A stretch of 14,204 nt of DNA from positions 1-14,204 of the forward strand of contig CABQHZ010000040.1 in NCBI GenBank assembly GCA_902464175.1, given 5' to 3'. This document shows positions 7,215 through 13,044 of this stretch, one piece after another. How positions within the stretch are numbered: position 1 is the stretch's first letter; each line of letters opens with the position of its first letter. Source of the DNA: an uncultured Collinsella sp. (lineage in GTDB: Bacteria > Actinomycetota > Coriobacteriia > Coriobacteriales > Coriobacteriaceae). Position numbers and translations under genes: made by a program. The notes beneath the pieces were generated by a model. That model was not told the DNA's origin and made no database searches. It was given only the letters and a program-made list of their open reading frames with translations.

Positions 7215-7778
7215 TTAGTCGATAGCGCCCAGACGGTTGAGCGGCCAGTAACGCACGAGCGCCACGGCGATCAAATCAGAGCGATCGACGGGACCAAAGT
7301 AGCGTGAGTCGGCTGAGTTCTCGCGGTTGTCGCCCATCACCCACACGCAGCCGTCGGGGACGGTGTAGGGATAGCTCACCTGGGCGGCGGGCGCCTGGAC
7401 CGAAAGCGGCCAGCTCATGCCGGTCGTATAGTCCTCGTCGAGCGCTTGGCCGTCAACGACCACCTTGCCGTCCTGCAGGTCAACCGTCTGGCCGGCCGTG
7501 GCGATGACGCGCTTTACCAGCACGTCATGCTCAGACGTGGCATCGGGGTTGTGGAACACCACGATATCGCCCTGCTTGACGGGCTGACCGAGCTCGAGCG
7601 TCACCTTTTGCGCCAGGATCTGGTCGCCAATCTCGATCGTGTCCTCCATGGAGCCGGTGGGCACCACAAAGGGCTCGACCACAAAGGTGCGGATCAGGAA
7701 GGTGGCCACGAGCGCGATCGCGATGACCGCGACCCACTCAAAAGCGCCCCTCAACGCGGAATGCTGCGATGGAACCAT
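7215..7778 (-). CDS. lepB: Signal peptidase I
   Basis: Membrane-anchored serine protease that removes signal peptides from exported preproteins on the outer face of the cytoplasmic membrane. With the start chosen here it has 187 residues: a single transmembrane segment at about 13-31, then PTGSMEDT with nucleophile Ser43, VLVKRVIA with general-base Lys89 and the C-terminal GDNRENSADSRYFGPV box. This is the short one-anchor Gram-positive form. I prefer the ATG at 7778 because GAGGAG sits five bases upstream; the GTG at 7784 overlaps the trmD stop (GTGA) and lies on the ribosome-binding site. In many genomes rplS stands between trmD and lepB; here the two are directly joined. Confidence 0.96.
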   Translation of the reverse strand: MVPSQHSALRGAFEWVAVIAIALVATFLIRTFVVEPFVVPTGSMEDTIEIGDQILAQKVTLELGQPVKQGDIVVFHNPDATSEHDVLVKRVIATAGQTVDLQDGKVVVDGQALDEDYTTGMSWPLSVQAPAAQVSYPYTVPDGCVWVMGDNRENSADSRYFGPVDRSDLIAVALVRYWPLNRLGAID

Positions 7779-7780
7779 TC

Positions 7781-8539
7781 TCACTCCTCGCTCTGCGAAT
7801 ACGAAGCGTCCAGAATCTCCTGCGCGTATGCGCGCTCCTGGGGCGTAAGCCGCGCCGTCTCGATCAGGTCGGGACGCCAGCGGCAGGTGCGCTCGATGGC
7901 ATTCTTACGGCGCCAGGCGTCAACCTTGGCATGGTCACCGCTCACGAGCACCGGCGGCACGCCCTCGCCGTTGAATTCGGCAGGGCGGGTGTACTGCGCA
8001 TACTCGAGCAGGCCTCCGTCCTCGGCGGTCGAGAACGACTCGTCGACGTTGCTCATCTCGTCACCAAGGGCGCCGGGAATCAGGCGTACGACGGCATCGG
8101 CAACGACCATAGCGGGAAGCTCGCCGCCCGTGAGCACGTAATCGCCGATCGACAGGCGCTCGTCGGCATACGCATAGGCACGCTCGTCGACACCCTCGTA
8201 ACGGCTGCACACAAACAGCAAGCGCTCGCTTTTGAGCAGGCGCTCGGCCACATGCTGCGTAAAGGGCTCACCACAGGGCGTAAAGAACACAACCGTGGGC
8301 TTGGGACCCTCGGAGCTAATAGCCTCGATGGCCTCGGCGATGGGCTCGACCTTCATGAGCATGCCCTGCCCGCCGCCGTACGGCTCGTCATCGACGGTAC
8401 GATGGCGGTCGTGCGTCCAGTCGCGCAGGTTATACGCCTTAAAATCAAAAAGGCCGGCCTTGCGGGCGCGGCCCAAAATCGACGTGGACATGACGGGCTC
8501 AAACATCTCGGGAAAGACCGAAAGGGTCTCGATCAGCAT
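7781..8539 (-). CDS. trmD: tRNA (guanine-N1)-methyltransferase TrmD
   Basis: SPOUT-class enzyme that uses S-adenosylmethionine to make m1G37 next to the anticodon, preventing +1 frameshifting. The 252 residues include the opening LIETLSVFPEMFEP, EPYGGGQGM near 52-60, CSRYEGVDER (111-120) and IGDYVLTGGELPA (131-143), which belong to the trefoil-knot cofactor site, followed by the tRNA-binding C-terminal part with YTRPAEF and SGDHAKVDAWRR. Compared with homologues I remember, the loop before LLEYAQYTRP appears about three residues longer. The ATG at 8539 has GGAGGA four to five bases upstream. rimM ends 10 bases upstream and lepB starts at the trmD stop. Confidence 0.97.
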   Translation of the reverse strand: MLIETLSVFPEMFEPVMSTSILGRARKAGLFDFKAYNLRDWTHDRHRTVDDEPYGGGQGMLMKVEPIAEAIEAISSEGPKPTVVFFTPCGEPFTQHVAERLLKSERLLFVCSRYEGVDERAYAYADERLSIGDYVLTGGELPAMVVADAVVRLIPGALGDEMSNVDESFSTAEDGGLLEYAQYTRPAEFNGEGVPPVLVSGDHAKVDAWRRKNAIERTCRWRPDLIETARLTPQERAYAQEILDASYSQSEE

Positions 8540-8549
8540 GTTGTCCTCC

Positions 8550-9071
8550 CTACTTGTCCATATCGATCAGGCCGTCCATAACGTGGACGGAAATTGTTCC
8601 TGCGCCGGGAAGATCGAGCACAACCTGCTCGATCACGGGAATCAGTACCTCGCCGTACCGATCGCCCTCGACAACCCAAACATCGTTAGCGGGCGTCGAC
8701 ATGATCTCGACGATCGTGCCGAGTGAACCGAAGCGCTCGTCGACCACCTCGCGACCCATCAGGTCGGTATAGGCGGCGTCGAGTGAATCGAGCTCAAAAT
8801 CGTCACGATTTGCCAGCACGTAGCATCCCGTGATGCCCTCGGCGGCCGTCAAGTCGTCAATGCCCTCAAACGAGACCAGATCGCCATCGCCCGTATCGGT
8901 GACGGACACGACCGTGCAAAAGCGGTCGCGCTTGAGCGCCGGCGGCGTCAGGGCGATGCGCATACCCGGCTCTAATACAGAAGGAAGCCCCCGCAGCGGC
9001 TGCGCGAGGACCTCCCCCTTCCTTCCGTGCGGCTTGACCACACGGGCGATGTTTTTGTACTGGGACCTCAA
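8550..9071 (-). CDS. rimM: 16S rRNA processing / 30S maturation factor RimM
   Basis: Assembly factor that binds ribosomal protein S19 and promotes maturation of the 30S head. The 173 residues contain an N-terminal RimM barrel (IARVVKPHGRKGEVL, residues 8-22) and a C-terminal PRC-barrel from about residue 100 (LMGREVVDERFGSLGTIVEI, then LIPVIEQVVLDL). The start is the TTG at 9071, which puts the conserved N-terminus in its usual place; no ATG or GTG would do so. The ribosome-binding site is poor: an AGGA lies only two bases upstream. The gene begins four bases after the khpA stop, so translational coupling is likely. The start codon lies in a hairpin loop (see 9063-9076). Confidence 0.94.
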   Translation of the reverse strand: MRSQYKNIARVVKPHGRKGEVLAQPLRGLPSVLEPGMRIALTPPALKRDRFCTVVSVTDTGDGDLVSFEGIDDLTAAEGITGCYVLANRDDFELDSLDAAYTDLMGREVVDERFGSLGTIVEIMSTPANDVWVVEGDRYGEVLIPVIEQVVLDLPGAGTISVHVMDGLIDMDK

Positions 9072-9076
9072 GGTCC
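9063..9076 (-). promoter_or_regulatory. Hairpin presenting the rimM TTG start codon
   Basis: Minus-strand GGACC (9076-9072), TTGA (9071-9068) and GGTCC (9067-9063) make a perfect 5-bp stem whose four-base loop is the initiation codon plus one base. The khpA stop (TAG) ends at the first stem base. A ribosome finishing khpA would melt this stem, so it may enforce translational coupling. The structure is seen; the role is inference. Confidence 0.4.
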
Positions 9077-9360
9077 TAGCCCAGAACCTCTACCTCGACA
9101 GCAGTGTCGAGGCGAGCGGCCAGTGCACGGGCGAGCGTGCGAATGGCCTTGATGGTACGGCCACGACGGCCGATGACCTTAGCGACGTCATCCTCGGCGA
9201 CAGAAACCTCAATCGTAGAGGCGTCATCACCATCAATGACCTCAAGGCTCACGGAATCCGGGTCGTCGACGATCTGAACAACGAGATATTCGACGAGATC
9301 GGCGATGCGATCTGAGAGCATTGCCTCACCCTCGAGCTGTGCAGCGTCAACCTCAGGCAC
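9076..9360 (-). CDS. khpA: KH-domain RNA-binding protein KhpA
   Basis: Small (94-residue) KH-domain protein of the family encoded between rpsP and rimM in Gram-positive bacteria. In streptococci KhpA pairs with KhpB (Jag/EloR) and binds many RNAs, affecting division and cell-wall growth. The core is ASTIEVSVAEDDVAKVIGRRG with the RNA-gripping GRRG loop at 64-67, followed by a helix TIKAIRTLARALAA. The GTG at 9360 has GAGGAG six bases upstream, inside the last rpsP codons; an internal ATG (residue 14) has no such site. The N-terminal 15 residues look longer than in the family's shortest members. Function in this organism is inferred from family and position only. Confidence 0.92.
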   Translation of the reverse strand: MPEVDAAQLEGEAMLSDRIADLVEYLVVQIVDDPDSVSLEVIDGDDASTIEVSVAEDDVAKVIGRRGRTIKAIRTLARALAARLDTAVEVEVLG

Positions 9361-9363
9361 GAT

Positions 9364-9705
9364 TTACTCCTCGGCGCCCTCAGCGGCCTCAGCGGCAGCC
9401 TTAGCGGCCTCGGCCTCTTTGGCGAGCTGCTTCTTGGACTTCTTGACGACGGTCTCGGTCTTCTCGCCCTCGTTGGCGGCCTTGACCAGAGCGGCGACGG
9501 CGTCGGTGAGCTGAGCGCCCTTGGACTGCCAGTCGGCGATCTTCTCGAGGTCGAGGTTGATGGTCTTGGGGGCGGTCATCGGGTTGTAGCGGCCAACCTC
9601 CTCGATGATACGACCGTCACGCGGGGCGCGGGAATCGGCGACGACGACACGGTAGTACGGACGCTTCTTAGCGCCGTGACGAGCAAGGCGAATCTTGACT
9701 GCCAA
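9364..9705 (-). CDS. rpsP: 30S ribosomal protein S16
   Basis: Structural protein of the small subunit that stabilises the 16S 5' domain. The conserved start AVKIRLARHGAKKRPYYRVVVADSRAPRDGR fits S16 exactly (the stretch is residues 2 onward), followed by IIEEVGRYNPM. The TTG at 9705 is chosen because it gives the family's N-terminus and has GGAGGAG about six bases upstream; the frame stays open further to 9741 but those codons cover the leader hairpin and ribosome-binding site. At 113 residues it is longer than the usual 80-90, due to a lysine then alanine/glutamate-rich tail (about residues 85-113) of the kind seen in high-GC Gram-positives. It heads the rpsP-khpA-rimM-trmD-lepB operon. Confidence 0.96.
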   Translation of the reverse strand: MAVKIRLARHGAKKRPYYRVVVADSRAPRDGRIIEEVGRYNPMTAPKTINLDLEKIADWQSKGAQLTDAVAALVKAANEGEKTETVVKKSKKQLAKEAEAAKAAAEAAEGAEE

Positions 9706-9724
9706 AGGAAACTCCTCCAACCAA

Positions 9725-9739
9725 GCAGCTTTAGGCTGC
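9725..9739 (-). other. Leader hairpin before rpsP
   Basis: Minus-strand GCAGC (9739-9735), CTAAA (9734-9730) and GCTGC (9729-9725) form a 5-bp stem with a five-base loop in the predicted rpsP leader, eight bases before the GGAGGAG ribosome-binding site. It might influence translation of the operon's first gene, but no match to a known ribosomal-protein leader is claimed. Confidence 0.3.
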
Positions 9740-9761
9740 AACTACAAACAAACAGTTGAAC

Positions 9762-9790
9762 ATAATACGCCATCGACGCGGGCAGGTGAA
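9762..9790 (-). promoter_or_regulatory. Promoter of the rpsP-khpA-rimM-trmD-lepB operon
   Basis: Minus-strand -35 TTCACC (9790-9785; four of six consensus bases) is separated by exactly 17 bases from -10 TATTAT (9767-9762; five of six). The predicted start near 9755 gives a leader of about 50 bases ending at the S16 TTG. It is the best sigma-70-type promoter in the window and suits a highly expressed ribosomal operon. Confidence 0.6.
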
Positions 9791-9894
9791 GTCCGTGAGA
9801 CCAACTTCTTCGGTGTAGTCGAGGGCAAATCCATATCTTAGACAAGAATTCGGGATTTGCAAGCACATACACGCACCCCACATGAGCTGCGCGG

Positions 9895-9900
9895 TATACT
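9895..9900 (+). promoter_or_regulatory. Candidate -10 box for dinB
   Basis: TATACT matches the -10 consensus at five of six bases. Its predicted transcription start, six to seven bases downstream, falls on the ATG at 9907, which is in frame with dinB, implying a possibly leaderless message. No -35 hexamer is visible at 16-18 bases; a TTGCAA lies too far upstream (9857-9862). I found no Bacillus/actinobacterial-type SOS box (CGAAC-N4-GTTCG) in 9742-9906. Confidence 0.4.
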
Positions 9901-9906
9901 CATGAC

Positions 9907-11160
9907 ATGGAAAGACGCGAACATACATACGGTTATGAGGATGCCATGGGCGTCACGCCACCTCCCTGGACGGGTCCGGCGGTGGGCCTCATGGACCTCG
10001 ATGCGTTTTTTGCGAGCGTGGAGATGCTCGATCATCCCGATTGGCGCGGAAAACCGCTCATCGTGGGCGGAGACGCCGATTCGCGTGGCGTCGTGTCCAC
10101 GTGTTCGTATGAGGCACGTCGCTTTGGCGTGCGCTCTGCCATGGCCTCGGCCGAGGCGCGGCGCTTGTGCCCGCAAGCCATTTGGACGCACGGGCACTTT
10201 GATCGCTACCGCGAGGTGAGCGCGCAGGTCATGGCGATTCTTGCCGAGGAGACGCCGCGCGTTGAGCGCGTATCCATCGACGAAGCCTTTATCGATATCA
10301 CACCGGGTCGCTTTGCGCCCGAAGACCCGCTACTGGTTGCGCGGCGTATAAGCGACCGCGTGGCGGCGCTGGGAGTGACCTGCTCCATTGGCGTGGGCTG
10401 CAACAAGACGGTCGCAAAGATCGCAAGCGAGCGGGATAAGCCGTTTGGGCTGACCATCGTGCGCCCCGGAACCGAGCAGCGCTTTTTGGCCGCGCTGCCG
10501 GTATCTGCCATGAGCGGCATCGGGCGCTCGGCCGAGGAGCGACTGCGCCGTATGCGCATCTACACGCTCGGCGAGCTGTCACGCGCGCCGGAATCCACCT
10601 TGGCCTCTATTTTTGGCGTCAACGGCGAACGCATGCGCCAGCGTGCGCTGGGACTTGAAATCTCCGAAGTCACGAGTCTCGATGAAGAGCGCAAGATCAA
10701 GTCGGTCAGCAATGAACGCACCTTTGCGAAAGATTTAACTGAGCGCGGAGACATCGAAGCGGCGATTGCACTGTTGGGCGAGTCAGTTGGACGCCGCCTG
10801 CGCCGTCAGGGACTGACGGGCGGCACGGTAACGCTCAAGCTCAAGTATTCGTATGGCAGCGGGCGTACGGCACAGCGCCGGCTGCCTCATCCGACCGACG
10901 ATGAGAACATCTTTGTGGCGGTTGCGCTCGAACTGCTCGACAACATCTGGCAGGAAGGCATGCATGTGCGTCTGGCGGGTATCGGGATGAGCGACTTTGA
11001 CCATCAGGGCGGCATCCAGACCGACCTGTTCTGCGAAGTCGACGACCGCGGAGCCCAATCCAGCGACCGACGCGACCTCTCGGTTGCTATCGACGCCGTC
11101 CGAGACAAGTTCGGCGACACCGCCCTATCCTTCGGCCGCCAATCCCGCTTCAACGATTAA
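9907..11160 (+). CDS. dinB: DNA polymerase IV (Y-family translesion polymerase)
   Basis: Error-prone polymerase that copies past damaged bases such as N2-dG adducts. Numbered from the ATG at 9907 (417 residues): GLMDLDAFFASVE with metal ligands Asp30 and Asp32 and steric-gate Phe35; VSIDEAFID with catalytic Asp125-Glu126; GVGCNKTVAKIAS; a thumb with helix-hairpin-helix MSGIGRSAEERLRRM; then the little-finger domain. QTDLF at 371-375 is a good beta-clamp-binding motif, close to the C-terminus as expected. An alternative ATG at 9946 (404 residues) has GAGG five bases upstream; the longer form is kept because the -10 box at 9895 predicts transcription starting at 9907. The gene stands alone and divergent from the rpsP operon, and uses one TTA leucine codon (10735-10737), rare elsewhere here. 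No sign of disruption. Confidence 0.95.
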   Translation: MERREHTYGYEDAMGVTPPPWTGPAVGLMDLDAFFASVEMLDHPDWRGKPLIVGGDADSRGVVSTCSYEARRFGVRSAMASAEARRLCPQAIWTHGHFDRYREVSAQVMAILAEETPRVERVSIDEAFIDITPGRFAPEDPLLVARRISDRVAALGVTCSIGVGCNKTVAKIASERDKPFGLTIVRPGTEQRFLAALPVSAMSGIGRSAEERLRRMRIYTLGELSRAPESTLASIFGVNGERMRQRALGLEISEVTSLDEERKIKSVSNERTFAKDLTERGDIEAAIALLGESVGRRLRRQGLTGGTVTLKLKYSYGSGRTAQRRLPHPTDDENIFVAVALELLDNIWQEGMHVRLAGIGMSDFDHQGGIQTDLFCEVDDRGAQSSDRRDLSVAIDAVRDKFGDTALSFGRQSRFND

Positions 11161-11181
11161 CCGCCTTTGGGCAAAAAGAAA

Positions 11182-11215
11182 GCCGGGCAGGTACGGAAAA
11201 CCGCAACTGCCCGGC
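11182..11215 (-). terminator. Terminator of the obg-nadD-yqeK-rsfS operon
   Basis: GCCGGGCAG (11182-11190) and CTGCCCGGC (11207-11215) form a perfect 9-bp stem; the 16-base loop holds an extra CGG/CCG pairing round four A/T bases. On the minus strand the stem is followed by TTTCTTTTTG, a good T-tract, so it terminates the leftward operon ending at rsfS. On the plus strand no T-run follows, so it is not an obvious intrinsic terminator for the convergent dinB, though it could protect that transcript's 3' end. Confidence 0.8.
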
Positions 11216-11259
11216 GAAATGCGCGAGGCTAGCTAAAAAGCCCCGTATCAAATGAGCTA

Positions 11260-11715
11260 CTAGAGGAGGTCGAGGGGGAGCTGGGGGGCGTCTCCCCAGA
11301 GTTTCTCGAGGCGGTAGAAGTCGCGGGCTTCGGGAGTGAAGACGTGGACGACGACCGAGCCATAGTCCATGAGCATCCAGGTCTTCTGCTCGCGGCCCTC
11401 GATGGAGAACGGATGCTCGCCGCAAGCCTCGGCGACCTTCTCCTCGATCTCGTCGACGATAGAATCGACCTGGCGGTTGTTGGTACCGGTGGCAAGCACA
11501 AAGTAGTCGCACACGTCGGAAAGCTCGGTCAGGTCGAGCACCTGCACGTCCTCGCCCTTCTTGTCGTAGGCGGCCTGCGCGGCAGCGCGGGCGACATCCT
11601 CGGCGGCGACACCGCTCGCGGACAGCGAGGCGGCGGTGCGGTCGGACGTGGCGGCGAAGCTCTTGTGCTCCACACCTTCAAGAATCTGCTCGTCAGTCAT
11701 GGTCTCGTCGGCCAT
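11260..11715 (-). CDS. rsfS: Ribosomal silencing factor RsfS
   Basis: RsfS/Iojap (DUF143) family protein that binds L14 on the 50S subunit and blocks subunit joining, lowering translation when nutrients are short. The conserved domain occupies about residues 40-145 of 151, with VLDLTELSDVCDYFVLATGTNNRQV, the EGREQKTWMLMDYGSVVVHVF block and FYRLEKLWGDAP. Roughly 40 N-terminal residues precede the domain (polar, then alanine-rich), longer than in most homologues of 105-120 residues. I chose the ATG at 11715 for the AGAGG five to six bases upstream; the same frame also opens at 11736. It is the last gene of the operon, 28 bases after yqeK, and is followed by the 11182-11215 terminator. Confidence 0.95.
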   Translation of the reverse strand: MADETMTDEQILEGVEHKSFAATSDRTAASLSASGVAAEDVARAAAQAAYDKKGEDVQVLDLTELSDVCDYFVLATGTNNRQVDSIVDEIEEKVAEACGEHPFSIEGREQKTWMLMDYGSVVVHVFTPEARDFYRLEKLWGDAPQLPLDLL

Positions 11716-11743
11716 GGAATACCTCTTTCTAGACACACCCGAG

Positions 11744-12364
11744 CTAGCGCAGCTGGGCGTAATGGTTGTAAATCGTAATAGCCGTGGGATAAAGATAGCG
11801 CCCGGACTGGATCACATAGACCAGACCCTGCGCAAAACAGGAGAAGAACAACTCGTCAAGCGTCGACTCCCCCACCATCTTGCGCAGCGCGTGGGCATAA
11901 TCACCATGGCGGTTGGGCTCGATGGCATCGGCCACAAAGACCACCATATCGAGCGGCGTCATGTCGCAGGCACCCACGGTGTGACGGTCGACAGCCTGGA
12001 AAACAGCCGGCGACAGCTCGGGGAAAAGCTGCGGAAGCTCATAGGCGGCAACAGGGCCATGCAAAAGCGGCGTCGCGGCGGAAGGAGAGCCGGCAACCTT
12101 GATGCCATAGTGAAGCGCGCGGGCCACGAGCTCGTCATCGGAAAGAACCTTGTCCCAATCGTGAATTAAGCCGGCGGCAGCGGCATCAAAGCGATCAACG
12201 CCGTAGACCTCGGCCAGATGAAGTGCGGTCTCGGCAACACCCAGCGAATGCACATAGCGCTTGCGCTTATCTTTCATGCGAACATCGAGCAGCTCTTGAA
12301 TGCGCTTGAGCAGCGCGCGCTCATCGCCCTCAAACTGATCCTCTACCGACAACGTAGCCCCCAT
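11744..12364 (-). CDS. yqeK: HD-domain hydrolase YqeK (probable Ap4A hydrolase)
   Basis: HD-superfamily metal-dependent phosphohydrolase. The Gram-positive YqeK family splits diadenosine tetraphosphate symmetrically into two ADP. In 206 residues the metal-binding set is complete: His39 (RYVHSLGV), His68-Asp69 (GLIHDWDK), His102 (LLHGPVAAY), His128 (VDRHTVG) and Asp146 (FVADAIEP). The start overlaps the nadD stop: either ATG at 12364 (used here, TGATG) or GTG at 12367 (GTGA). The ribosome-binding site is weak for both, so coupled translation with nadD is likely. nadD next to yqeK is a widely conserved pair; in some bacteria the two are fused. The specific substrate here is inferred from family. 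Confidence 0.93.
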   Translation of the reverse strand: MGATLSVEDQFEGDERALLKRIQELLDVRMKDKRKRYVHSLGVAETALHLAEVYGVDRFDAAAAGLIHDWDKVLSDDELVARALHYGIKVAGSPSAATPLLHGPVAAYELPQLFPELSPAVFQAVDRHTVGACDMTPLDMVVFVADAIEPNRHGDYAHALRKMVGESTLDELFFSCFAQGLVYVIQSGRYLYPTAITIYNHYAQLR

Positions 12365-13041
12365 CACTCAAAATCTTCTTGACCCAGATCGACATACAAA
12401 CTGCGCTTGCGAATGTAGCCGAGCACAGACTCGCTCGTAAGATAGCGCACGCTCATGCCGCGGGCAACTCGCTTACGAATGTTCGTCGAGCTGATCGCCA
12501 GCGCCGGAATCTGAATATAGCGCACATCGAACGGCAGCCCCGACTCTTTGATTCGGGCACGCGCCGTATCGATATCAAAACCCGGTCGCGTCGCCGCAAT
12601 AAAGGTAGCAAGCTCAGCAATTCGCTCGGCATCATGCCAGGTCACAATATCGATAATCGCGTCGGCGCCCGTAATAAAGTAGAGCTTTACCTGCGGCGGG
12701 TAAAAGTCGCGAAGGGCATGAAGCGTATCGGCCGTATAGGTTACGCCCGGACGGTCAATCTCGAACCGGCTCGCCAAAAAGGCCGGGTTCGCGGCGGTGG
12801 CGAGGACCGTCATGGCATAACGGTCCTCGGCAGGCGTCACCGGCTTGTCAAGCTTAAAGGCGGGAGAGCCCGCCGGCATAAAGAGCACGGCGTCCAAGTC
12901 GAGCGACTCGCGCGCCTGCTCGGCAGTCACCAGGTGCCCGTAATGAATCGGGTCGAATGTGCCGCCCATAATGCCAAGCCGAAACTCTTTGCCCTCTTTT
13001 ATGGGCAGCTCGGGCAAACCGATTCCACCGCGCAGCGACAT
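12364..13041 (-). CDS. nadD: Nicotinate-nucleotide adenylyltransferase
   Basis: Transfers AMP from ATP to nicotinate mononucleotide, giving deamido-NAD, the shared step of de novo and salvage NAD synthesis. The 225 residues show the nucleotidyltransferase GGTFDPIHYGH at 26-36 (with the HxGH ATP-binding histidines His33 and His36), the LYFITGADAI core strand, and ISSTNIR at 183-189, the second ATP-binding motif. About 20 residues precede the first beta strand, slightly more than usual; the ATG at 13041 begins three bases after the obg stop, in the same TAA-GCC-ATG arrangement seen at glyQ/glyS, and GGAG lies a little over 10 bases upstream. Enzyme identity is firm. Confidence 0.96.
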   Translation of the reverse strand: MSLRGGIGLPELPIKEGKEFRLGIMGGTFDPIHYGHLVTAEQARESLDLDAVLFMPAGSPAFKLDKPVTPAEDRYAMTVLATAANPAFLASRFEIDRPGVTYTADTLHALRDFYPPQVKLYFITGADAIIDIVTWHDAERIAELATFIAATRPGFDIDTARARIKESGLPFDVRYIQIPALAISSTNIRKRVARGMSVRYLTSESVLGYIRKRSLYVDLGQEDFE

Positions 13042-13044
13042 GGC

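Noticed and set aside
9706..9741. Longer rpsP starting at the TTG at 9741
   Set aside because: The extra residues encode the leader hairpin and the GGAGGAG ribosome-binding site, and the conserved S16 N-terminus begins at 9705.
9742..9906. LexA/SOS box controlling dinB
   Set aside because: No CGAAC-N4-GTTCG-like or CTGT-N8-ACAG-like palindrome found by eye between rpsP and dinB.
9576..9928. Minus-strand frames upstream of and overlapping rpsP (for example 9576-9881)
   Set aside because: They overlap the rpsP promoter and the S16 coding region in another frame and have no domain-like sequence.
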